Positions 1 to 12,838 of a DNA stretch of 64,000 nucleotides are shown piece by piece. Positions within the stretch are counted from its first letter, which is position 1, and each line of letters begins with the position of its first letter. The position numbers were made by a program, and so were the translations under genes. The notes beneath the pieces were generated by a model. That model did no database searches. It was not told the DNA's origin and saw only the letters and a list, made by a program, of their open reading frames with translations. Source of the stretch: Pipra filicauda. Lineage: Eukaryota > Chordata > Aves > Passeriformes > Pipridae. The DNA is taken from positions 2,046,001 to 2,110,000 of the forward strand of contig NW_024104909.1 of assembly GCF_003945595.2 (NCBI RefSeq), read 5' to 3'.

Positions 1-2050
1 AGCAGCAGAGGATGCCCAGCCTGGCTGGCAGAACTCACTTGCAGACACTTAAAGCCAGGTCAGATGAATCCAGCCTGTGAGAAAAATGACTCAGCATCAT
101 TTGGGTGATTCTTTGCAAGAACAAGAACGTGAAGGAATTTTTGTGCCATCAGAATTTTCTGCCTTTTGAGCTTTTTCATTGCTTGGCTTCCCTTTCATGG
201 ACTCAGCTGACACGAGTGGGATTCTCACCTTCTTCAGAGTGTCTGCTCCACCTTTTGTTGGGTTAGGGCCAGAGTGCCCTGATGTTACAGGATGCTGCCC
301 TGTGATTTAATACGCTGGTTCTCGACATTTCTCTCCATTCTTTGCTCTCCAGCTCAGGGACCGTCTCAGCTTAGCTGTGATTTTTGTATTACTCTTGTCA
401 CTGCAGCGTTTTGCTGCCCAGAAATCCAACTTCAACTTCCTATTGTCTGCTTTTCAATGTTAAAACAAGAAGCTCTGATTGAAGCCCTCTGTTTGCCCTT
501 TGCAGTACAATGCTGTCAGGAGTGTCAGGGGAGTGGGAGCTTAAGTGGCCTGTCACTGTATGCTAATGCAAATCCTTTGTTGTTAAGCTTGGTATAAGGA
601 AATACGAAATGGGAATTACTTGATATGATTCTACTAAAATCCTTTGGATGTCTTGTAGCTCCCACTAGTGTTTGAAGTTTCAGTCTGCTGGCACATACAG
701 TGTTTCCTTTCCAATAAATGGTGTTAAATCCTTATATTTTTATATAAGGATTTCCTTGTTTCTTAAATTAAAGCATCAAATACAGTTAAGTATTAGGAAA
801 GGGTACGTAGAGAGATGGTGGAATTCTTGTCACTTCAGTTCTTTAAGAAAAAATTCCATAAAAATCATTGAGAGTGGTTGCTGTGTGTTTGACCCTGTGC
901 TTCAGAGATATTGCATTGTCCAGAAAACTTCCAGGCAGAACTGAGAGTTAGTTATTTTGTATTCAAAATGAATGCTTTATTAGTCCTGTTTGTGGAAATT
1001 TAAACTGTGGTTTCCTAGGGAAAAAAACTCATAATTTTTTAGCCAGAATGCTGCAAGGTATAAATGCATTTAGAATGATGTCTTAATCTTAAATTTTAGT
1101 GTGAATTACCTGGAAGTGATTGGAGTAGAAGTCGTTTTGGTTGTTGGCCAGGTTTTAATTTTTTACTGCCCAAGTGTTTTTCACATGTTTATTTACCTGA
1201 AGATGAGAGAGCACCAGCCAATTAGCATATGTTTGTAGGAAGCACAGTGGATATTCCAGTTGGTAAAATATCATTTAAAATGTGTTATTTGTCATCAAGG
1301 TGCACGATATGTGACTGGCCTTTTAATGGCTTTCAGAAATGTGCTTCACATAATTTGAAGGAAGCTTTCTTATCAGTATGTCTTGCAATTAATTTAATCT
1401 TGTTTCTGTTATTTCCACAGTATTTTTCAATTCAGTGAACCTCATTACATTTGCAAGTGCATTAAATTAGAGTCTGGATAGAAGAAGAGAGATGATTATC
1501 AGTTAATTTAATTATGTTTCTGCGTTTGCCCATTTCATGATATGTCTGCCATTGTTGTTGCAGCCTTTGCTGCAGTAACTCTGTACAGGAATTAGTTCTG
1601 GTTCCATGTAAAGTTTGTGTTATCTGATAACTCCCGACAGCTGACGGAGCCACATGTTCACTAATTTATGAGTCTAATCAAAAGTCATTTATTTTAAGTC
1701 TAAAGGCTACAGTATGGAATACTTTTACAGTATTCACTACATCACTTTTTGACTTTGCATGTGTGGTGGTGTTTTTACAGAGCTTTACCTCAGGAACTGA
1801 GGAACACAACTTTTTATTCCTGCCGTGACTGCAGGAGCGGGAAGGGTGGCATCACACAGGTCTCTTTTATCCAGCTGGGAATGACTTTGTTTTTAAGGAT
1901 CGAAAACCAACCCCCCAAATTCACCACTATGCAGTACTTCCTGTAAAATAGTCCTTACTTTTACTAATAAAATTATGTGGTCGTTCAGGGTGAGGCTACA
2001 ATCTGAATTCCAGTGCTCAGTGTCTGTCAGTGTTACTGCTTTTGGCAGTA
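1..2050. other. Unique non-coding DNA
   Basis: AT-rich sequence with several short open frames, none with recognisable protein character. The frame at 1749-1946 follows a pyrimidine-rich gtttttacag but has no usable donor. I see no RNA gene or repeat. Confidence 0.5.
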
Positions 2051-2056
2051 ACTAAC

Positions 2057-2119
2057 TTTTTTTTTTTTACCTTTTTTTTTTTTTTTTTTTTTTTTGCAAC
2101 TCTGCATAATTTTTTTTTT
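2057..2119 (+). repeat. Poly-T tracts
   Basis: A 12-T run (2057-2068), a 24-T run (2072-2095) and a 10-T run (2110-2119) lie close together. They could be the poly-A tail of a minus-strand retroposed transcript or simple expansion. The sequence to the right (2120-2260), where the body of a minus-strand retrocopy would lie, is not recognisable. Confidence 0.8.
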
Positions 2120-2124
2120 CCTAA

Positions 2125-4090
2125 AGGTTTGTGCCATATGTTTGAAATTTCGAGATTCGTGGCATTTGCCCTGGCATCTGGAAATCCTAAGGATATAGCC
2201 ACTGAGACTCTCCAAAGCAATGCTGCATTACATACTGCAGCATATATCAACTGCATAGCTCATTAAAGGCACAGCTGGTAAGGCAACACTTTGGGCTTTT
2301 AGACATTTCTAGATATCCAATATTAATGTGAGAGAAAAAGAAATTCAGCTGTGAAGCACAATATGTTTGAATTTTTAAGATGACTGTTTCTAAGATTTTT
2401 AGTGATTTAAGATCTGGAAGTAAATGGAAAAGATCTTTAAAAATTATAGCAGAAATAACACACTAAGAAAGAAAAAAAAATAAATCCACATTTTACTAAA
2501 CTTAAAGCTGTTCTTCTGTCCTTATACTTTGGAAGGCAAAACAATTAGGTTTACATTTGTATTTGCTATTTGTACAGGATGAATGATTCTGTGGCTGCAA
2601 GGTAAATAATGCACATAAATTGTGTACATTAATTTGTTTCTTTTTCTGAAAGTACTTGCCACTAGGAAAAGGCTCTCCTGTCATGAGGAGGATCAATATA
2701 CTTTGAAAGACTTCTGATCCCATAGCCTCCTGCTGTTAGTCTTGCAATATGAAGAGCTGATGGACTGGTTTGCAGTGGAATAGATACGTTAAGCTTTTCA
2801 GGCTAAAGATATTTTAATATTTCTGATGCACATAAAGGGAGCAAAAAAGAAAAAAAAGGCAAATTTAGTGTGTTTTTGAAAGTGAGATCAGTGTGTGGGT
2901 GCAGAGTGGGAGAATCAGACTGAACAAAGTCCCAGAAGATGGGATTTGTGGAGTTATTGCAGAAAACAGTCTGTTAACTGTTGGTAGGGGAGCTGGTACC
3001 CAGTGGATTATTGCTTACTATGGCTTAGTAATGTTGTAGAGCTTGTCAGTTGTAGTTGAGTGGTCAGATCAGCAAGATTTATATTATAAATACGTATTAT
3101 CTAGATCTACATTATATATAGATACATATACTGCTTCTTCTGTTTGTTTTGGATTTTTTAAATAACTGTTTAGTGGCTTCTGACTTGCATGCATTTGATG
3201 AATCCCATATTTTATGTCACACACTCACTTCTGTTTACACCTCTCTATTTTTTTTTCCCACTTTTACTTATTTTCACTTATTTTCAGGGTTTTTTTGGCA
3301 AGGATGACTGATAGGCAGGCACTGCTATTTGTACAGGGCAGTGCAGGGATATGCCAAGATTGGTTGGATCCAATGGGTTTTGTGGAAATTAAAAATATAA
3401 CAATTTTTACATAGCTTCCTTTTCTGTTAAAGGAGTTAAAGTCAGGAGACAAACACTTTCTATTTATCTTACAGGTATCCATTTGGGATTTGAGATCTAA
3501 CCAGGGGTTTATTTTGAGTTGCAACTCACGATTTTGTAAAAACTGACAGTTTTTCTTATTTATTTTGTTATTTTTTAATTATTTCTCTAAATAATAAATA
3601 TTATTTTTCTGAATAAGTACAGGCTTTCTGTTCAGCTCCATTGGAAAGAAGTGTTTTGAATATCTGCTGTTATCCAGTGGTCTCTGGCAGAATCCTGTGA
3701 AAACTCCCATGGGCTAAAAAGTGATGTTATGCTCCTTTATATTGGCAAAATCATCACTTAGGGACTGCAGGGCAGGGATAAATCCAGCCATTTGTCCAAA
3801 CACAGAAATAAAGGAAGGATTCATTAGCTAGTTTTGACTGCAATAAATAGTGTCTGATTACAAGAGTCCTCAACTAATGCTAAGGGCAGAAAAACAGATC
3901 TGCTCTGACTATGGATAGCAATAGGGAGAATTAAATAGACTTAATTAATAGATCAGTGAAATTTTTGGTCGGATATTTGATATATGGGAGAAAAAAACCT
4001 CTTCTTAAATGAGGATAAATCTACTTGGTTGATCTGCATCCTACAATTACAATAGTTTTGCATTCTCTGCTTAACTTTTCTAGAAAATGT
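2125..4090. other. Unique AT-rich non-coding DNA
   Basis: It includes a very AT-rich patch at about 3075-3132 and short A runs near 2470 and 2845. No exon, RNA gene or transposon phrase is recognised. Confidence 0.5.
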
Positions 4091-4098
4091 TTTGTTTG

Positions 4099-4195
4099 GG
4101 GTTTTTATTGCTTTGCTTTGCTTTAAACCAGTGGTTTTAAACCTGTGTGTTTTTTTGTGGGTTTTTATTGCTTTGCTTTGTTTTAAACCAGTGGT
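4099..4195 (+). repeat. 60-bp-period tandem duplication (two 37-bp cores)
   Basis: Two 37-bp cores at 4099-4135 and 4159-4195 differ at one position (c versus t). Each runs from gggtttttattgctttgc to ttaaaccagtggt. They are 60 bp apart and the intervening bases are T/G-rich and only loosely alike. This looks like a recent local duplication of a T-rich segment. No gene is involved; a short minus-strand open frame across it merely repeats a peptide. Confidence 0.9.
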
Positions 4196-4429
4196 AACTT
4201 GGTAATTCACTATGACTTATTTAATGATGCTTGTTGTGATGTGAATGATTTCTGCTCTCCTTGTTCTTGTCAGTTCACTTGTGCTATTTTGCCCCCAGCT
4301 GATATTTTTGGAGGGACTGGAATGGTAAGATTACACCCCTAAGTATTCTGTGTCAGAAAAGTCCTGTGTTTCTCCTTCTGTCAGGAAGAATGCTTTCAAA
4401 TCCTTCCTTGGTCTGAGCTGCTGTGCTTG

Positions 4430-4710
4430 ACATCTCATTATTTGACTCAGCTGTTTCGGTTTCACCTTCACCCAGCTAATTAAGTAACTCATTGAGTGTA
4501 TTATTCAGGATTTGATTCCCCTATCTGAGTCGGTGAGAGATGGAATTTAAAAAAAAAAAAATCCCCTTGATGGGATTAGGGGCAGGATTGCTGCTCTCCA
4601 TGGTGGACCCAGCCGAGCAGGAGCTAATGGAGTTGGCGACAAATGAATCACACTCTGGTGTTTGAGCCGGTGTTTGGCTGCTGGTGAAAGCCTTGGGATT
4701 AGGGCTGATC
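4430..4710. promoter_or_regulatory. Homeodomain-motif-rich stretch, possible enhancer
   Basis: The stretch holds a CTAATTAAG core at 4476-4484 and two TGGGATTAGGG sites containing the GGATTA word preferred by OTX/PITX-type (K50) homeodomains, at 4573-4578 and 4696-4701. It also has a tgactcagctg element near 4443. Apart from a poly-A run at about 4548-4561 it is complex and non-repetitive, with no exon signals. The motif words are seen; enhancer activity is inferred and untested by conservation. Confidence 0.22.
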
Positions 4711-4714
4711 ATTC

Positions 4715-7700
4715 CTTAACTAACCAGATAGTGACCTGTTCATTGTTTCAGGATGTCTGTGGTGTTGAAGGAGGTTTTTTGGCTTTATTCACAGTTTTGT
4801 TTCCCTCCTCAGCCGTTGTCCTGCAGGGGACGGGATCGTTCCGTGTCAGGGCTAGATATGGGCTTTTGTGGGACTTGGCTTTGCTCATCATTTTGGCTCC
4901 CTTTAAAACATGTATTGCTTTCCAAGGCTTTTGGCAATTTGTAAATCATTTATTTCTTTTCCTTGGATTATAAATGTAAACAGGAGTGCTCTGCAAATGA
5001 GCAAAATCCAGCGTTCAGCTATAGGTTATCCAATTTCATTCCTGTTCCTCTGACTTTGGCTGCCTTTTTGACTAATCTTCTACATTAAAAGTGTTATTAC
5101 AATTAAATTAATTTCCTTTTTGCTTTAGAATATTTTTCTTTAGTATTTACATTAAGCCTCCTGAGTTAAACATGACTGTAAGTAACATTCTCATCCACTT
5201 TAAACCTACATATTTTTATCATACTGCTTAACGTAAATTTTTAAAAATATTTTTCTAAATGCAAATTAACACAAAAAATTAATGTCACCGCAGAAATCCG
5301 GCCTAAGAATATGATATTTATTTTTGAAACAGAAACTGAAGTGTATGAATCAGGTACAGTAAGAATTTGAGACTCATTCCTTAGAATCCCAGAAAAGTTT
5401 TCCAGTGAAGTCACTGTTTTTTGTCCTGGTGGAAGTGTCTCCTTCTCCTCTCCTCTCAGGATGTTGTCCTTTCAGCTTTGATCAGAAACACGTTTCTGGC
5501 TCTGAGAAGCCTTTCTTGGCAATAGTCCAGTGAAAAAAGCACTTTCTGTGAGTGTTTTGAAAGTGAAACTGGGTATCATCCACCAAAAAGCCATTGGAAA
5601 AATGCTAATCAAGCCTTACACAGAACATTGGATATTTATCTCTAGAATAGTTCTTACAATAAATGAAATACTTTGAGTGGGTCACAGTGCGAAAACAATC
5701 ACTAGAAAATCTTCTCTCTGGTTTTAAATGATCAGTATTTTTTCTACAGAAAAGTAAAACTGGTGCAGCTCTGCTATGATTAAGAAGTGAGAACTCCATT
5801 CTGAAAGGTTTCCTGGCAAAACAGAAAGCAAACTGCAGCAGATTCCGCTTTTCTCCAATTAACGTTGCTTTTGCATTTCATTTTGAAAATTGGGATAGTT
5901 CCTAGAGCAAAATTTTAGACCTTTTAGAATGCACATACACTCTAAAGTTGGGGTAAAGAAAGGGAACTCCAATCACTTGTCTTCGTTAAGCATATAGCTG
6001 ATATTTTTTATTTTGGAATAAGAGTACATTTTGTCTGTTTAACTTAATCTGCTTTTGCTCTGAGCAGTCACACACTTTGGGATCTTCATATGCCAAGGGA
6101 AAGGCTGACTTTTGGTAGGAAGTGATGGCTTTGGGATAGTCTACAACATCTCTGCCTTGCTGTGGCAGTCCTGAGTTCTCTACCAGGAAAAATGTCATTG
6201 GAATGGGATGTGTTCAGATTAGTATTCTGGCAGGTACCTTTTTATACTCATCTTCTTGCTAATGAGAAGATATGTAAATATTTTATTGGGCTACTAAAGG
6301 ACTGAGAACATTGTCTTTAATGAGACGTGAAGTAGAAAAAATTGAAAGTAGACTCAGACTTTCAATAATTTGGAACAGTGAAAAATGTTAACTGTCTTAT
6401 CATACTAAAAAGGGCTCATAATATTCAGAATTGTATCAGCAAACTAAATTTGTATTCAGTTATTTTCTTGTTTTAAACTTGTTTTGAATCCCTGTTTTTT
6501 ACTTGCTTTCCTAGAGAAAGGCTCTATCTTATGGCCTATCAATATTTCTTACTCCTTTATTCTGATGAGAAAAAGAAGATAATACATATATAACCTTAAC
6601 TAAGTTTGGGGGCTAATTCAGTGCACAAAATCTTAGCTATGTTTGTAGATAAATACTTAATCAGATTTTTTACATATGATTGTCTTAGAGGTTATGTCTA
6701 GTTTGTATTTGCATATTTTCATTATATAATAACGTGCTGAATCACACTGTACTTTCATGAGGAGATTTTATGAACCATTGGAATCAAAAAATAATTCATG
6801 AATTGTCACCTTTTCTTTCACTTCACTGTTTAAATAAGACAATGTATTAATTATGCTGTGTAGGGAAATAAATTGGTTTTAGCAGGGAAATTTGAGCAAT
6901 GTCTTGCAAATTTTGTCATATGTGCTCAATGAATATATATGTGAGTTTTATTCACCTTCAATGGTGCAATGTCTTTTTTTAGAACTTGAAATATTTTTCA
7001 CTTAGAGTTAAATATGAATGGAATTATTTCAATTGTATTCTCTAAAAATTCTCCCATTAGATTTCAAAACCTGTGTCCCCCCCAGGTGGTAAGAGCAGTT
7101 CTTGTCCTTTCTGCATGATGTGCTCTCTGGGGCCCCTTTGCTAAGGACAACTTCTTTTCATATCTTATGATATTTACATCCAAGTACCTTCTTTTCCCCC
7201 ACACAATTGTAACTGTAGCCAGAAAATACGTCTGAGAGAAATCTGCTGATCTAAATCTTCAAGTCTACAGGTAGCAAGATGCACTTGTATCATATTATAT
7301 CATTTATGGCTAAACAAAGGGGGAGATCAGCGAGGTACAATAAGCACAATTTACTGCACGTTTGGGGATGTGGTGAGTCACAGGAATTATAAACAGAAGA
7401 GTAGGTAAACATCCAGCTTTTGATGGTGTTTCCTCTGTATCTCCATTGCTCTACAAATCCACCATTATTATTTTTTAGAGTGTGTGACGCATCAATTTCT
7501 AGTTCAATTCGCTGTTCTTGTCTTGGCATTCTCTGTTCACATTTAAATATTAATGATTTCAAGCACCAGTCATGAAACAGTTATGTCTTTTGGGTTTAAG
7601 TGTCATTATTTTTAGGAAACTACTTCTTATGTGAGTAAGCAAAAGCAGCTGTTGGTTTTGCTGCAAAAAGGCATAACTGAAAAAAACAAGGGAATATTTT

Positions 7701-8900
7701 TGAAGACAGAGATGGGTTGCTGGAGTCATACCTTTGATATGCCTTGCTGTGGCCATATATCCCCAAATTCAAACCCTTTGGTGAGTGTTCTGTATGTACT
7801 GAATTTTTAGCTTTTACTGGGCATTTTTAATACACCATACTGAGGTTTGTTGAAACTGTGCATACTAAAATTTTCTGATGTGTTTCTTCTTGAAATAAAA
7901 GACCTCAGAGGTATTGCTCATATAATATTTCAAATTACAACTAATTTAGCTCTCTACTGTTGGGCTATTTTCCATATGTAAGGGTAATTTCAGTCACAAA
8001 GCTGCTCTAAGTTATTTTCTCCCTGAATTTTTTGTCCTCTAGAAGATTTACAACATGTGCCTCTGGCTTGAAGCTCAGTTGCAGCGAGGCACTGTGTGCT
8101 GAATTATGTTAGGTGTGGATTATATACACCTTTTACTGACTGGGGAGCCTTTTTTGCCTGGGCATTTTAACAAAGGAGGAAATTATTGCCTCCAGTTGTG
8201 ATGAACAGCCCCCAGAGAAGCTGTTTAAGGGAGAGCATTGTCCCGTCGAGACAGAGCAGAGCAGCCAGTCATGCCGAGACTGATGGAGATGAGTTTTTTG
8301 CTGACATTCATATCTGCAGAGTTCAGAAGCAGCCCTGGATTTCTGAGATCTCTCAGAAATAGCTGGAGAGCTTCCAGGTGCACTAAGTTCCTTACCTTGT
8401 TCTACTGTACTTGTTCTGTAGCACTAGGAAGGTGCTCTTTGGGGCTCTGTGCTGCTGTAGAGCTGTAGTGTTTGTCACCCTTGAAGTTACACTCACAGAT
8501 CCCTGGGTGTCCTTATCTTGGTTCAGCTTCTCTCACCCACAGCCTGTCTCATTGGAAGTTTTCCTTCCCAGAGTTCTGCTGAAAGCTTTGCAGTATTTCT
8601 GAATTTCTCCAGAATTCCAGAAGAGGGTTGATCCACTCTGTTTCCTGGCTCTACTCTGAGTTGACTGAAGCAGCAGCGTTACCAAACAACTGCACATCTG
8701 GATGCACCTTGCTTAGCTCAGGACTCCCAGCAGGGGTGAAGCCACACAGCTGTTCAGATATTTGAACATGTGATGTGCATTGCAGGTTCTCAACACACTT
8801 CCTGAACATTTGGGATGTGCCATACTGTCTGTGAGTGAGCAGATCCTGTCTGACCTGCATTTGGATGGCGAGCTGCAGCCCTGATCCAGCTGGGAGTTGC
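4715..8900. other. Unique non-coding DNA
   Basis: No recognisable coding or transposon sequence. A C-run (7 C) ends at 7083. The stretch at 8010-8110 has a good acceptor (tttttgtcctctag) but no donor at a sensible distance and stops after about 19 codons. Confidence 0.5.
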
Positions 8901-8907
8901 ACACCTG

Positions 8908-8952
8908 GGAATGTTTGCTGCAGGAATGTGTGCTGCAGGAATGTGTACTGTG
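8908..8952 (+). repeat. 15-bp minisatellite, three copies
   Basis: Three adjacent 15-bp units read ggaatgtttgctgca, ggaatgtgtgctgca and ggaatgtgtactgtg. The first two differ at one base; the third is more diverged. The tract is short, and nothing around it suggests a coding repeat. Confidence 0.85.
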
Positions 8953-9112
8953 GAAAGGTGGTCTGGTTTCATTCTCCCCCATAAATTGCACATCTGGTTG
9001 TCTCCTCTGTTGTCAGCTTTGCCTCCCATCAAGTTAACAGGAAAGGTTAAAAGAAGAACTCCTAGGCTGAGCAAGGACTGTGGAGAAGCTTCACCTAATC
9101 CAAGAAAGGGAC

Positions 9113-9125
9113 TTTTTTTTTTTTT
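9113..9125 (+). repeat. Poly-T tract (13 T)
   Basis: A homopolymer run in non-coding sequence. No gene or element boundary is associated with it. Confidence 0.85.
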
Positions 9126-10564
9126 CATTATTATTAATCTAGTGAGTCCATTTTTACTCCCTTTATTTGTCTTTTTAGTTGTTCAGGATGATGTTTGAGT
9201 TGTAAGCCTTTAGAGCATGGACTTGGAATGACTCTTATTCTGTGTTTATGGTGGTTAGTGCACCCATGGCAGCAGGTAAAGATGGAAGTAACAGCATTGC
9301 TGGAATTCCTCTTTTATTAAAAGTGTGTTATGGTATGTCTTTTGAAGAACAAGGAAACATTTCAGCTGTATTTTAGGTTACCACTCTCAAGCCAGGAGGC
9401 CTGTTTTCCCATCTCTCCTGGCCTGTCTTAAGCTTTTAGGCATCCCAGCTCATACAATTTCTCCACAGGCCTTTCTGTTGTCTCCTCCCAGCTGACAATT
9501 TCCCTATCCAAATATTAACCAGACTATCTTGCTTCTCTTTCCTTTTACTCCATTGTATTAAAACATAGCTTTGAAATTCCTCGATTATTCTCCAATATTC
9601 CCTGCATACGCATTTGTTTTCCTGCCTGGTGCCCACATCAGGGTCCATCTGCACCCTGGTACAACTGTTCTCACAGCTGAACGTGCCCAGTTCTCCTCTG
9701 TCTCAGCTCATGGTGTTTGTGGGGTTATTCCTAAGAGCTTGCAACATCCTTAATTGCCAAGTACCAATTTTCTCAATCAGCCCAAATCCCTTTTTTCTGA
9801 ACAACTTTCATTCAAGTCTACTTGACCTCTCTAGGCTTGAACCTGTGTGATAGTGCTGGATGTGGAGTTGGAAATATTTTTCCTAGTTTCAAGTAAACAA
9901 ATCATTTCTCTTTTGAAGTGTGTAGTTGCAAAAATATAACAGCAGTTAACTAAGGCTTCATCACAGCCTCATGATGACTAAAATTTCAGTGGAGGATGTC
10001 AACATATGGCATATTCTAAAGCAGATAAAGAAAATACTCCTTTTAACTGTTGTAGATTGTCATTTTCCCAATTTCTTTTTCCTTGAAACTTTTATATTTA
10101 GGTCATATCCATGGCTTTTTATTCAGTGTATTTTCTGTGGCCATTAATAAGCCTGAAGCTGACTTGTGAGTAAAATAAAAGAACCTACAAAAATTGGGCT
10201 CAAACAGTAAGTTATGACTATACAAAGTAAATCATTTTTCATTGCCGTAGTGTGCAGTGCCTACAAGCATGGATTGCAAACTTTTTTAGGCATCTAAATC
10301 AGAAATGAGAGTAAAGGAAAGATAGATTTACTTAGGCTTTTTTTTCTTTGCTAAAGATTTAGAGAGCCCAGTGAGACAGCATTAGCAAAGACATCGTGTG
10401 ACTGCTCTAGCAAAGGAAGATGACTTACTGCTCGTAGTCACTGTGATTATTATTTCTGGAATGAGGAGTTGTTGTTTCATCTTGTAGAAAACCCTAATAG
10501 CCTTTTTTGGCATAAAATACTGTGCAGAACCACGGGGGTTAGAACAAGAAATATTGCTTTGTAG

Positions 10565-10662
10565 AGCACGTAGTTGAGAGCGTGGGTAAAGTGGTTGAAA
10601 TGTCAGCTTGGGGAGGTGGGCATGAAAAACCTCATCAAAAAAATCCTGCAGCAGCTTCAGAG
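10565..10662 (+). other. Weak splice-bounded open segment (98 nt)
   Basis: The segment starts after gctttgtag and ends at AGAG|gtgagc, a good donor. One phase stays open for 32 codons plus two bases (it includes VVESVGKVVEMSAWGGGHEK); the other two phases stop almost at once. The acceptor has a poor pyrimidine tract. An open run of 32 codons is common by chance in this composition. I recognise no protein family. It is recorded because donor strength and single open phase coincide. Confidence 0.15.
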
Positions 10663-12783
10663 GTGAGCAAGGTTACTTTGTGTCTCTCTGAGCTTTTACA
10701 CTGCTGCCTTTTTTTAAATTATTATTTGGGTGTTTCAAAAGCTCAAATGCAGTTTTTGAGGCTTTTTTTTTTCAGCTGTCGGAAACCCCGACTTGGATTT
10801 TGAGGGTCTTTTCTGCAAATTCAGTCGTATGGCATGTCCTTTATGAACCTGGAGCAATAAGAAGTTAGACTGGGAAGGTGTTTCTGGATGTTGGGCTACA
10901 GAAACTTTCACTGCTTGTCCTCGTTCTGTCCTGGGGACTGTCTCAGTCTGTGCTTTTGGCTCACAGTCACATACCCTGCGTGCTCCATATTCAGGATATT
11001 GGAATTTCTGCCTCTTGAAATACAGGTAGCTATTCTCACCCCTGCTGCTCTGATTGCCTCCTTCTACCCTGTATTGTTATTCAAACAGGTGGTTTACATG
11101 TTATATGTATTAAAGTAAATTTTTATACAGTTACAGAATTGTGCACGAATTACCCATCATAATTTCCTGGTCAAATTCAGACTCTGCAAAATGTGTCATG
11201 ATGGTTACAAGTCTCACATATTAAGAAATGAACCTGCTGATCAGAAACTCCCTCTCCTCTTTTTTGTGGAGTTCCCTTGCACTTCAAAATTCTGGTTGCT
11301 GATGAAGTAGTTGCCATGAGTGATAGCTGAGAATACTGATATTTTTGCTTATGAGGATACCAGATGGGATTTATGTAAAGTACAATTAACTGAAGCCTTC
11401 AAAAGACACATTTGGGGAGCTAATTTTGCAAGTGCTTTTTTATTGTTGTTGCATTCCTTCAGCATTGCAGGAGGTCTGAGGGCAAGGGGAGATCACTGTG
11501 CTTCATCTGCTGGCTGACTATAGTCCTCCAGAGTCTTTGATAATTTTGATATCTGGGGTTTTTTTGAACCTTTATTCGTTAATTGCTTTTTAAGTGTTTG
11601 CAGCCTGATCTGGCCAGCACAGGCAGTATTTTGTGGAGTAGCCCTGCTGCAGAACCTCAGTGTTCATCCAGTGCTAGGCAGCAAACCTTGTACTGGATCT
11701 GCTTTCCTCAAGCTTATTTAGAACATCAGCTTCACATTTGGCTTTACTGCATCGTTACAACATGTCAAGAAATGGATTTTTTCCAGCCTGATGAGCGAAA
11801 AAAATGTTAGTTGTTGGAGAATATCTGGTGTAATTTACTAAATATCATCGTTTGGTTATCATCATGTAATTTTATAGAATGGATTTCTCTGGCTGCATCG
11901 TTAATGTCATTAAGCTCAGCAAGAGCAGTTACAGTGTAAATGGTGGTGTGGCTTTCAGTATTTTTAGTGTAAAATTAGCCACAGTTTTAGATGTTATTTT
12001 GAACATGTTATAATGAATGATGAAGTCACGTTTAATCAGTTCAAGCAGCGAAAAATTCACAAGCAGCAAAAAGGGATAATTTATGGTTGGTGGGAGTTTA
12101 AAGCTACAGAAGTAAGGAAACAAAACTACTCTTAGATCAATTTACTGGAAAATTCTTTGTTATCAGTTAGTTTTGAGACAGTTTTTACAAGTTGTGATTG
12201 CAGTTCCACAACATTCCAGGAATTCCAAAGGGAAACAAGTACCTTTGTCAGGATTCCTTCAGTTAACATTACTCATCCTAACAAACGTGATCTTTTGCTT
12301 TAATTATGATGCTATTTTTACTTTGGGATTTATAACACTTCTCTTATGAGACAATAGATTGTGGAAGAGAGAGTTTGTGTGACTCAAATGTTTTTAATTA
12401 CAACCTTTAAATAAAAAACTGTCATGTTTAAACACAAAATGGAAAATAAGACTTTATGAAAGTGACTAAAACACGTCTCTTTTCCTAATTTTGTGCTAAA
12501 TCATCCTTAACTCTTCTAAAAAATCAGAATTCCCAACCGATTACCTTATAAATGCTTATAATATTTTCGATTTTGATGAAAATATACTTCATTCTATCCA
12601 CTTAAAGGCTATTTAGGATCCTTTCAGTCCTCAGTGAGTGTTGAAAAGCAGTTAATTATGCTTGTGTTTAAGTGTACACGTTTTCAAGAGCATCAGCCCT
12701 ATTTTAGTGGGAGATGTTATTGTAATCCTTTTGTTTCTGTTCAGCTAGGACAAAACATAACAGTAATTTTCTTTCTGTTTTAG

Positions 12784-12838
12784 AAGAACATAGATAATGA
12801 TTTTCTTCCAGAGGATATATCAGTCCTGTTTTCACTTG
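12784..12838 (+). other. Weak splice-bounded open segment (55 nt)
   Basis: A good acceptor (ttttctttctgttttag) precedes the segment, and G|gtaaac, a mediocre donor, follows it. Only phase 0 is open and reads KNIDNDFLPEDISVLFSL plus one base. The length is not a multiple of three, so it would have to join an exon in a compatible phase. No such exon is evident nearby and no family is recognised. Confidence 0.15.

Noticed and set aside
4299..4324. 26-nt segment between a good acceptor (ttttgcccccag) and gtaaga
   Set aside because: Same chance class as the 13.65 kb segment; two phases open, not a multiple of three, no partner exon.
10429..10455. 27-nt minus-strand segment between a fair acceptor and gtaagt
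   Set aside because: It is frame-neutral but too short to judge, with two open phases and no recognised neighbours.
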